Assembly: GCA_946894095.1 (NCBI GenBank)
Contig: OX335644.1
Coordinates: forward strand, 22,797,595-22,861,594
DNA length: 64,000 nucleotides
Source of the DNA: Incurvaria masculella
Lineage: Eukaryota; Arthropoda; Insecta; Lepidoptera; Incurvariidae
Direction of reading: 5' to 3'
Shown: piece by piece, positions 1 through 11,500 of the stretch
How positions within the stretch are numbered: the stretch's first letter is position 1
How the letters are laid out: the number at the start of each line of letters is the position of its first letter
The notes under the pieces: generated by a model
Databases searched by the model: none
What the model was told of the DNA's origin: nothing
What the model saw: only the letters and a program-made list of their open reading frames with translations
Made by a program: the position numbers and the translations under genes

Positions 1-97
1 AATATGTTCTTTTACTGACGTTTTAGATATTTTTTTTATTAGGAAATACAAAAAAATACATAAAAATAAAAACATACGGACAATAAATCAAGGTTTC

Positions 98-466
98 TTA
101 AGGATGTTCCGACCCATACAATGTTTTTTTTACACAGAACGCAAAAAGTATTGCACTTTAAGGCACGAATTCGTCAAAAATATTAAATATAGCCATAGTA
201 GTTGCAGCGAAAACATATTCACAATTTCAGGTTTATTGGTTTTGTTGTAATTGCCGATTAGAAGTTTTACACCGTTAGATGGCGCTGTTAAATGAAAATC
301 GTGTTTAAATAAATTGTAACAAAACCAATAACCCTGAAATTGTGAAATTGTTTTCGCTGCAAGTAATATGACTATATTAAACTTTTATTATTAATTCGTG
401 GCTTAAAGTGCAATACTTTTTGCGTTATGTGTGCAAACAACTTTATATGGGTCGGAACAGCCTTAA
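98..466. mobile_element. Fold-back MITE with TTAA ends
   Basis: The two halves are inverted copies of each other over roughly 150 bp. The left half starts TTAAGGATGTTCCGACCCA and the right half ends TGGGTCGGAACAGCCTTAA. Both ends are TTAA, as in piggyBac-type insertions. There is no coding capacity. The family assignment is inferred from the target site only. Confidence 0.7.
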
Positions 467-1562
467 GTGATGAAAATCTGACAACTTTAAGGGGTAGGAT
501 AAAAAAACATTGAGACCCGGAAGACGATTAAGTTTTATTCACTGTCGGTGTGCAAAAATGGGGTCCTTGGCTAATAGACAAAGAGACCATTTATTCAAAT
601 GTTCATATCTCGGAGCCCCGTTGACTTTACGACATTCTTAAGACCTATTTTACAGACTTTTTATATTTTTTTAAAGTCACGGTCACTTCATCATGGCCGA
701 CTTTACGTCACGGCTTTCGAACGGTCTAAAGTGGTAAGACTGTTCATCCGAAAATATTTTATTGATGATATAATTACATCTAGCTGCCTATTGTCACATT
801 CACATACTATTCGGTTCTTAAGAACAAACACCCAGTCAGAACTCTGGAAATGAGGTTACAATCCAATGCGTCAACCATCTAATTTTTTTTTTGCACTTAA
901 TGCAATTCTCCAAAATTTAGTTTCTGCAACTTGTTAAATTTTCTGTGAAAATTCCTAAACCATTATCCCATAAATCGTCTGGGACTTCGCTCCTTACGGA
1001 AGTATATCAAATCCATGACTTGCTGACAGTGGTTTAGGATATAAATCAATGTACTTCATGTGTTTTTTAACATTACATGTGAAATGTCTTATAGGACACC
1101 ATTTGCTTGCTTCAAATGCATCAAAAAACATTTGGATCATTTTTTGATTTTACTAGAATCCAACAAAAGATTAAGGGCGTGATATAAGTATATTTAAAAA
1201 TGACTAAAAATATTTTTGGTAATATATGAATTGAATTTGTAGATCGATGATCTCGCTATTATTTAAAGATAAAACTGTAAATCTCTGGTGCTTTGATTTC
1301 TCAAATTAGGCAGATATGCTTACAAAATAAAAAAGTATGAACATAGAATAAGAGCGTCAGATATTTACCATTAAGTACACGTGCCAAATATAGATAGACC
1401 ATCAATATATATTTCATATTTTAGAAAACCAAAATAGTTGTAGGCATTTGAAAAGATACTTACTAATATGTGGTTTGACTTATTCAAATTCGAATTTAAA
1501 ATTATTTTTTGTCATTCATGACGCCCTTATAGAAGTAATGGCAAGCAGCTATTTTCACGCCC
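467..1562. other. AT-rich sequence with no gene seen
   Basis: Only short open frames without recognisable domains occur here, and I see no splice-bounded coding segment. The stretch lies 3' of the ModSP stop codon, so some of it could be 3' UTR or intergenic DNA. Confidence 0.5.
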
Positions 1563-2042
1563 TTAAGGCGCTAGGACTAGCCAACTACTCGCGCCATACA
1601 AATGCACTTTTTAACAAATGTAATAATATGTAGTGAAACGCTTCAGCAAATCCAAATAGAACTCCAGACTGATAATGGATTGTTAATATTTTTTTATTCC
1701 ATCATTTATTTAAATAATAATAAAAATAAAAAAAGTTGATTTTTCTCATTAGAAATCTGAAAGTCATTCGATTTCTAGATATAAGCAAAAACAGCATATA
1801 TGCATAAACAAAAAAATCCATTTTGTTTTAGATTTCTACATTTAGTCAAAAAAGTTCGGAAATGGACACTGTTTCCGCAATGTATTTTGTATAGAAAAAG
1901 GAAACATACATTAACGAAAATCATTCGATTCCTAGACAAGGAATCATATATTGTAAGGATGACACTTATAATCGTCAGACTTAATTAGTTTACTTGGGGT
2001 GCCTCGTCTAACTTTGCGATTTGGCTAGTACCAGGCCCTTAA
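1563..2042. mobile_element. TTAA-flanked MITE, copy 1
   Basis: A 480-bp element with imperfect terminal inverted repeats (TTAAGGCGCTAGGACTAGCC against GGCTAGTACCAGGCCCTTAA). A near-identical second copy lies at 37,643-38,121. TTAA at both ends suggests mobilisation by a piggyBac-type transposase. The small open frames inside are shared by both copies but show no known domain. Confidence 0.8.
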
Positions 2043-2115
2043 ACGGATCTGTTTAATGCAAATTGTATGGCAGTTGTAATAACGTAATTGCAATGACCCG
2101 GGGCTTCCCATGGCA

Positions 2116-2300
2116 AATGAACTCACCGGGTGAACAGGACAATACATTATTAAATCTGACGTTTAGTTGAATTTCGTACCATTCTTGCTGTCAAACGACG
2201 TGTTGTCCGGCCAAGTGAACTGAAATGGACCCGTTAGCGGTACAAAAAGCAACTAAAGGTCAGATTTAATAACTCAATTTCCTGTTCACTCAGAGAGTTA
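2116..2300. mobile_element. Small fold-back element, copy 1
   Basis: Inverted arms of about 50 bp (around 2,130-2,190 and 2,245-2,295) share TTAAATCTGACGTTTAGTTG-like sequence. A related element lies at 30,700-30,875. It has no coding potential. Confidence 0.55.
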
Positions 2301-2360
2301 AGTTGCCATGGTTACCCCTGTAAAGATTTTGTTTAGACCTACTAAGATTGAATAAACCGC

Positions 2361-2566
2361 CTAAGAGCGGTTATAGTGAGGTCGTATAAACATCTCGTGC
2401 TTGTAAAGCTCCGTGAAGGTGGTGTAGTAGTGAGACTCGCACGACGTGAACTCGAGGTTCCTGGGGCCCGTCGAGACGATGCCTCGCAGGTAGTACCGCG
2501 TCGCGCTGCGCTCGACGCTTGCGAACGCGAGCCCGCCGCCGCTGTCGCCCTTGCAGAGCGAAGTGC
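2361..2566 (-). CDS. ModSP: ModSP exon 14: catalytic serine and C-terminus
   Basis: Encodes residues 608-675, starting after GTTGCAG and ending in TAG. It contains [11 protein letters not shown]; the Ser of GDSGG is the nucleophile. Six residues before it stands Ser, not the Asp of trypsins, which fits the non-tryptic specificity known for HP14/ModSP. The C-terminal helix ends HYNRS. No AATAAA is visible close downstream on this strand. Confidence 0.93.
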
Positions 2567-5500
2567 CTGCAACATCGAACTACAGTTTCGGATCGGCTAC
2601 ATGCCTAACGTCACCTGCGCTTATCGACAAACACCACTCGCTTTGTGTCCCAGAGCTAGAAACAGCATCGTATCGGCCAAGTACCGTTTGTGAATCCGAT
2701 GCAGAACCAATTACCTAAGCCTACTATCATTTAGTTGCCCTAAACCACTCGCTTCTTGTCCCAGAGCTCGAAAGCGTCGGATCGGCTACGTACTGTGAGT
2801 TAATCCGGTGCAAAACCGATCACCCAACCCAAGGACACCGGCGTTTATCAAGCAACATCACTCAATTTGTGTTCCAGAGCTGGAAACGGCTTTAGATCGG
2901 CCACGTACAGTTGATTAATCCAGTGCTGAGCTGATCATCTGCGTTTATCGACTAACTAACCTAACACCTGTCCCAGAGCTCGAAACAGGGTTGGATCTGC
3001 CACAAACCATTGGTAAATACGATGCAGAACTGATAATCTAACGTCACCGGCGTTTATCGACCAACACCACTCGCTTTGTGTCCCAGAGCTCGACACGGTA
3101 GGATCTGCTATATACCGTTGATGAACCCAATGCATCCGGGTTTATCGCCAAAAGTACTACCTCGTGTGGCGTTGGTCGAGGAACCCTGCGAATGGGCCAC
3201 GTACATTTCGCGTATCCGACGCAGAACTGGTCACCTAACACAATCAGCGTTTATCGACCAATACCACTCGCTTCATGTCCCAGAGCTCGACACTGGGTAG
3301 GACCTGCCACATACTGTCGGTGAATCCAACGCAGAACTGATCATCTGGGTTCATCGCCAACAGTACTACCTCGTGTGGCGTTGGTCGAGGAACCCTGCGA
3401 ATGGGCCACGTACATTTCGCGTATCCGACGCAGAACTGGTCACCTAACACAATCAGCGTTTATCGACCAATACCACTCGCTTCATGTCTCAGAGCTCGAC
3501 ACTGGGTAGGACCTGCCACATACTGTCGGTGAATCCAACGCAGAACTGATCATCTGGGTTCATCGCCAACAGTACTACCTCGTGTGGCGTTGGTCGAGGA
3601 ACCCTGCGAATGGGCCACGTACATTTCGCGTATCCGACGCAGAACTGGTCACCTAACACAATCAGCGTTTATCGACCAATACCACTCGCTTCATGTCCCA
3701 GAGCTCGACACTGGGTAGGACCTGCCACATACTGTCGGTGAATCCAACGCAGAACTGATCATCTGGGTTCATCGCCAACAGTACTACCTCGTGTGGCGTT
3801 GGTCGAGGAACCCTGCGAATGGGCCACGTACATTTCGCGTATCCGACGCAGAACTGGTCTCCTAACACAATCAGCGTTTATCGACCAACACCACTCGCTT
3901 CATGTCCCAGAGCTCGACACTGGGTAGGACCTGCCACATACTGTCGGTGAATCCAACGCAGAACTGATCATCTGGGTTCATCGCCAACAGTACTACCTCG
4001 TGTGGCGTCGGTCGATGAACGCTGCGAATCGCCACGTACCGTTGGTGTATCCGGCGCAGAACTTGTCCCCGGTGATGTACTCGCGGAAGCCTGGCGGAGA
4101 GGAGTCGATGCAGGTGCCGGCGAGGATGTACGGCAGGTTCACGGTCAGGAGGATCTGCGACGCCGCGCCGTTCTCCTTGGTGAGGCCCCAGCCGGCCACC
4201 TAGGGTGAGGTTTTTATTTAATTTTAGCCAGCCAATCCTTGAATATGCTTCGTACGGTTGTAGGGCTCGTAGATCAGGGCATTGGGCCTTGTTTCTCATG
4301 TTAGAAGTCATGGGTTCAATCTGCACCCCATTCATGCACCATTTTCTTTCTATTTCTGAGTTGGCTAAGTTTCCATGGTTCGAAATTATGTAAAACTAGG
4401 CTCCCTTGTAGAGTTATGCTTGCCTGGGTTGGACCATTACATTGGATAAAAGGATGATCGAAGCGGCAATGGCATTTTATATTTGGCATGGATTCTCCAT
4501 GCAGTTCAATGTAGGTGTGCTCATAATAGGGTGACCTTGGACTAAAGTCACCATTTTTTGAGCACGCTATTAACCATCACCAACCAGTTACATAAAAAAG
4601 TTTGTTTATAATAATTGTTGATTTTATTTTGTTAATGAAGGCGTGAGGCCTACAGTATTCCCTTAGAGGTTGTGTGCCACAGAATTTGGTGTAATGAAGT
4701 CAAATGGAAATGAATTTACGCTAAACGCCACAGAATAAGTAATAGTGCTATTGACGCTTTGTTAATGTCGATCGGAAGATCGGAAACAAACACAGGCTTC
4801 GAAATCTCCCATATGCCTGCGCGTGTACATACCCTGCCGTAATTTCCGAGGCTAAGCTGGGCTCCGTTGAAGATGGGATCGAAGTCGAGGCAGACGGGCC
4901 GGATGGTGACCTGGTACTCGAACGGCTTGGAAACAAACACCAGCGCTATGTCCTCCTGGTAGTTAGTGGAGCTGCCGCGATAGCGCTCTGTGATTTTAAT
5001 GTCGCTTACCTGTCACACAAACGCAAATATAATTACCTATTTGTTGAGTTACTACGATAAAGAACCTAAAATATTGTATGCCGAATTATAGTTTTAAGCA
5101 CAAGAAATGAAACGTCAAAAATATGACCTCACTTTGTCACATAGAGAGAGAAAGCTACTTTTTCGAACTCTTTGCTTTGTCAGCTCTCCTTCCGGGTTGT
5201 GCTGCGATCGGACCACCGACAAGGGCATTATATATTATACCTAGTTTACATGAAAGTACGTTTTATTCAATAATCCCATCACTATTGAATATTTTTCCTT
5301 CGCGAAACGGCCAAACTGACATATGACATGCGGCTATATATACAGGATGTCCCGTAAGTAGTGGATCAAACGAATAGTGGGAATAGAAGAGGTCAGTGCC
5401 TATCAGAAACACCTACTTTAGATTCTAAGTCATTCCTAGTTTAGAAGTAATTAATTTATTTCTGATTATTTTTAAATTTTCAGAATGTAAAATAAAAAAA

Positions 5501-8500
5501 ATATGTTTAAAAAAAGTTCATAACTTTTTCTAATTTTTATTTAAATTTATTGTTGCCGAATATCTTACCTTTTTAATAAAAATACATTTGCATCTAACTA
5601 ATACATTATTTTAAATTTTAAATATGTTTTTCGTAAAAAGTTTCAAATTTCAATAAATTCAACGCTAATTCCAACATTCCTGGTGCAAAAAAAATGTACT
5701 ACCAAAAGTTTGCCCATAATATCAAAAACTTGTACACTTTATTGCGCTTCTAAAAAAGTATAATACCATTTTACTTTCATTTAAAAAAGTATTTTTTTCA
5801 AGTGAAGAACCGAAATGAGTGGTAATTTTCGAAATATCTGACTGCACAATATTCTAAGAAATATTAATATTGTTTATCAGACACTTATTGTATGCTTGAT
5901 GATAGTTCTGAAAATATTTAAAATACTGGTATTTGTGTAAAAACGAATTTTTACATGACAATCGACCATTATTTTGCCTGCAATTAAAATTAAATACATT
6001 TTGTTAGTTCAAAATTTCAAATGGATTTTATTATGAATAAAAACAAAAATGCCTGTTCTCTAATCCATTTATTCATCGACTACAACAAGTGCTTAAAATT
6101 TCTCCCACCAACCCGAATGCACAACCGACATCTTCTAATAAAATGTATTCTCAATCTTCTCAGCGCACGATGGTTATTTTTTACGATACCAGCTGTTGCT
6201 TGTAATTTTTGTCGTAACTCTAGCTCATTCAAATTTTCCCTTTCATACACTGCTTCTTTAAAATATCCCCACAGGAAATAATCTAATGGGTTCAGATCCG
6301 GTGAGCGCGGTGGCCAGTGACAAAATCTATTTAATTTTAATTGCAGGCAAAATAATGGTCGATTGTCATGTAAAAATTTGTTTTTACACAAATACCAGTA
6401 TTTTAAATATTTTAAGAACTATCATCAAGCATACAATAAGTGTCTGATAAACAATATTAATATTTCTTAGAATATTGTGCAGTCAGATATTTCGAAAATT
6501 ACCACTCATTTCGGTTCTTCACTTGAAAAAAATACTTTTTTAAATGAAAGTAAAATGGTATTATACTTTTTTAGAAGCGCAATAAAGTGTACAAGTTTTT
6601 GATATTATGGGCAAACTTTTGGTAGTACATTTTTTTTGCACCAGGAATGTTGGAATTAGCGTTGAATTTATTGAAATTTGAAACTCTTTACGAAAAACAT
6701 ATTTAAAATTTAAAATAATGTATTAGTTAGATGCAAATGTATTTTTATTAAAAAGGTAAGATATTCGGCAACAATAAATTTAAATAAAAATTAGAAAAAG
6801 TTATGAACATTTTTTTAAACATATTTTTTTTATTTTACATTCGGAAAATTTAAAAATAATCAGAAATAAATTAATTACTTCTAAACTAGGAATGACTTAG
6901 AATCTAAAGTAGGTGTTTCTGATAGGCACTGACCTCTTCTATCCCCACTATTCGTTTGATCCACTACTTACGGGACACCCTGTATATAGATTGAACTGAA
7001 TTGAGGCGTTATGCCTTCCCACGGATTCAAATAATTGTAATTTTAAGATGACGTAAAATTATGCATAATAAGATCAATATTTCTAACTGTACGGACAAAA
7101 TGATTGCGCACTATCTGTCGGCAACACCGCAAGGCATTTAGTCGTTGCCCATAGATTAAAAAGGAAGGTATAGAAAGCCAATGTCATGCAACGTACAAAA
7201 CTCACCTAAAGCTGCTTATTTAAGCTGGAATGACCTTTCTAACCAGGGCCATCTTCCGTCACTGCCAGACGTTGCTCTGCGGAACTTGCATTCCTTATTC
7301 CTCCCCATCTAACCTATATCCTAAATACCCGCTACAGAGAATCAGAACACCCCCTTGTAGTTGACGAACGAATCGTTTCTCGAACTTTGTCGCACCGCCA
7401 GGATATGGAACTGTCTGCCGGCGGGTGTCTCCTCAAACCTATAACCTGGGAGTCTTCAAACGTAATTTAAACAAGTTCGATAGCTCAGCGATAGGCCGCA
7501 AATCTACTGGTATGGCGGCTCGCTGAGCGTGTTTTCGCGAGGTGAGGTGGATTTAGCTTTTATGAGTACCTTTGGTCTCTCAGCATATCGACCGATAACG
7601 GTTTTTCATTTTAAAAAATAAACTAAGCTTGTTTGATTTCGCTTAGGTAGGCATGATGAAAACGTTACATTTTAACCATAAGTTTAGTAGTAATGTCATT
7701 GTAAATACAAAATATCATTGATATTTATTAGTTAGTATTTAATGCATTCTTAAATGTGAATTGCAACGCCACCCGTGGACTTTTATAACCTCTATTCAAT
7801 ACTGGTATGCTGTTATCAATCTACACCTTCCTCTTTAATCTATGGTCGTGACGGACGCTAAGCCACGCCTTATTATGTGGGCTGTGACGTAGCGACCCAG
7901 TTTTGAGCACGAACCCTGTTTGCTTGGACCAACTTCTCTCTACCTCCCTTCTCCGTGACATAATACTATGGGATGCAACCGCACGAGACTCACGTCGCTC
8001 TTCTGCGCGCCTTCGTCGTGGCTCTCGTCCCAGGGCCGGTAAATCTTGCCGGCGGCGACCGCATACTTGCGCGCGGGCCGCAGCTTCTCCGCGTCCGTGT
8101 AGAAACAGTGCGCCGCTGCGAAATTTTCATTCAAATTCATTGCCATCATTGCTGGTAGCATTGTCGCCTATTCTTGTAGATCCTGATGTAAACATCTTGG
8201 CCGACTTCACGCTGACCATATTTTAACATGTTTGGGGCTGATGCGGCGTAAAATGTGAGAAAATATGTGAGGGAATCAGATCAATTCTGCACTAGTCAGA
8301 AGAGAATGCCTAATCCTCTACCCGGTAAGAACGCAGAAGTTATATATGACATAAACGCTTTTACGCTGGTGAACGCTATATGTAGATTAAGCCTATAGCG
8401 TTATTATACGAATTGCATGCGAATAAGTTCTATCTCATATTTCATTTAATGTGGTTTTCCACATTTAGGGCATTCAACGTTAAATCCAAAATTGGTGGGC

Positions 8501-11500
8501 AAGGGTCGCTGGTCCGAGTCGTCATTCAGATCTGGTAGGGCTCAGCAAGTCGAACTCGTGCCATGGGAACTCGCCGCGCCGCGCCGGCACCCCGTCGATC
8601 ACGTACACCTCGCCGCCCGGCGTTATCTTGCCGCATGCTACGTTACAACGACAGACAAGGGCCGCGTCGAGCTAGATTACACTGACCGGATATGACGAGG
8701 GTGCTGGAGACGATGGAGCCGCCGCAGACCTGCATGTAGGGTGTGACATCCTTCCGATAGATGCCCACGTGCCAGGGGAACTCGCCGCGCCGCGCCGGCA
8801 CCCCGTCGATCACGTACACCTCGCCGCCCGGCGTTATCTTGCCGCATGCTACGTTACAACGACAGACAAGGGCCGCGTCGAGCTAGATTACACTGACCGG
8901 ATATGACGAGGGTGCTGGAGACGATGGAGCCGCCGCAGACCTGCATGTAGGGTGTGACATCCTTCCGATAGATGCCCACGTGCCAGGGGAACTCGCCGCG
9001 CCGCGCCGGCACCCCGTCGATCACGTACGCCTCGCCGTCCGGCGTTATCTTGCCGCATGCTACGTTACAACGACAGACAAGGGCCGCGTCGAGCTAGATT
9101 ACACTGACCGGATATGACGAGGGTGCTGGAGACGATGGAGCCGCCGCAGACCTGCATGTAGGGTGTGACATCCTTCCGATAGATGCCCACGTGCCAGGGG
9201 AACTCGCCGCGCCGCGCCGGCACCCCGTCGATCACGTACGCCTCGCCGTCCGGCGTTATCTTGCCGCATGCTACGTTACAACGACAGACAAGGGCCGCGT
9301 CGAGCTAGATTACACTGACCGGATATGACGAGGGTGCTGGAGACGATGGAGCCGCCGCAGACCTGCATGTAGGGTGTGACATCCTTCCGATAGATGCCCA
9401 CGTGCCAGGGGAACTCGCCGCGCCGCGCCGGCACCCCGTCGATCACGTACACCTCGCTGCCCGGCGTTATCTTGCCGCATGCTACGTTACAACGACAGAC
9501 AAGGGCCGCGTCGAGCTAGATTACACTGACCGGATATGACGAGGGTGCTGGAGACGATGGAGCCGCCGCAGACCTGCATGTAGGGTGTGACATCCTTCCG
9601 ATAGATGCCCACGTGCCAGGGGAACTCGCCGCGCCGCGCCGGCACCCCGTCGATCACGTACACCTCGCCGCCCGGCGTTATCTTGCCGCATGCTACGTTA
9701 CAACGACAGACAAGGGCCGCGTCGAGCTAGATTACACTGACCGGATATGACGAGGGTGCTGGAGACGATGGAGCCGCCGCAGACCTGCATGTAGGGTGTG
9801 ACATCCTTCCGATAGATGCCCACGTGCCAGGGGAACTCGCCGCGCCGCGCCGGCACCCCGTCGATCACGTACGCCTCGCCGTCCGGCGTTATCTTGCCGC
9901 ATTCTACGTTACAATTGCATTTCGAACATTTCGACGTTTTTAGTCTTTGAGGTGTCAGGGGCAACGGGCAGTGCGCCTACTAGGACAGCGCGATTTAATG
10001 TTCAATCCAAAGTCAATCTCTGCAGGCAGCAACGTAGGTTGTCATCAATGATATAAAGTCTAAACTGTGTTACGGGCAGAGATAATTTAGGGTAATTTTC
10101 GGTTATGGTATGGCTTATGGAGCAGGTGGCGCAATTCGTAGGTGCACTGCCCGCGAAAGATTTGTTTGTTAGTTTGACTTCAGCCTTGCAATATACTTAC
10201 TTTTAGTGTGTCAAGATGTTTACAGCTTTCATTATTTTATAAAGTAATATAGGGTTTTCCAATAAGAGGTGTTATTTTGATATACAAAGAAAAATGTATT
10301 TTTTTAATATAAATGATCGAATTTTTATTTCATTATGAAGAAGAAGGTATGCCGTTAATAGTGGAAAATAACATCAGGCAAATGACCCCCACGGCCAAGC
10401 TTACAGGACCATATCCTTTTCATGAAATTTTCCATAACCAAATCGCAAAGTGGCTGGCCTATGTCCTCGATAGCCTCACGAATTCCATCTTTGAGGTCTT
10501 GAATCGACGCTGGGCTATTGGCGTAGACCTTCTCTTTCACGTGGCCCCAAAGGAAGAAGTCGCAATGTGTTAAATCACAAGATCTCGGTGGCCAATTGTG
10601 ATCACCTCTTCGAGAGCTAACACGTGGATTGCGCTATGGATTACGTAGTTTAAAAAAAGAATAGATGTTCGTTTACACCTTGTATAACTACACTGGAAAG
10701 ATTTCGAATCCCTTTTACTCCATGGTTGACGTCGATATCACTCTATGTGAGCTCGAATGTGTCTGTATTTCCGTAACGTAGGTACATTCTTTTAGTTCTT
10801 ATTGTTATTGCCAGGTATTGGGATGTATTGGGAAAGGTTTGTAATGAAATGAAACAAATTAAACACCAGTTTCAAATGTTTATTGTAAAAAATAGGAACA
10901 TTTCCGCATTACATCCCAATATCAACTGAGTACTTAACGATTAGCATAAATTACAAGAACGTGAAGATTTAGAAATCGTAAAAATAATTTTAAATCAAAA
11001 AAATATTCCAATAAAGCCAAATCCTTAGTCATGAGAATAAAAAAGGTAACTTAAAACTATTGGAATATGTAGGTACATAAATGCGTTGTTTTAATAAGAC
11101 TATTTATTAAAGCTTCATTTGCAAATAAATTAAACAATTAAAACGGTCATTTGGCAATGTATCAGGTTTAGTTAAAAATACCACAAGTAGACCAAGGTTC
11201 TCTTTTGGATACGCACACCACGTCAGGGGGCTATAACAACAAATAGGTAAAATTTAAAAACAATAAAAATTATAGGGGTCCCCATACAAAAACGTGTTTT
11301 TTTGTGTTAAATCTTGTACGATTGTACGGAACCCTTGGTCCGGCCAAGTCCGACTCGCACTTGGCCAATTTTTTTCGTAATATAAGAACTATTTAAAATG
11401 GTAGGTACTTATTTTCACCGCTAGAATCAACCCGTGTATTTGTCAATTTAAATTGTGTCTGTTTATATCTACCCACTTACTCTATTTGGAAATATTGTTT

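Noticed and set aside
2376..2693. Plus-strand 105-residue open frame
   Set aside because: Antisense to ModSP exon 14, whose minus-strand reading has the catalytic GDSGG motif and correct splice phase.
3044..4335. Minus-strand 65- to 154-residue frames in array A as extra protease genes
   Set aside because: Only the last ~10 residues resemble the protease (FCAGY-like). The remainder is intron, and the frames repeat with the 209-bp unit.
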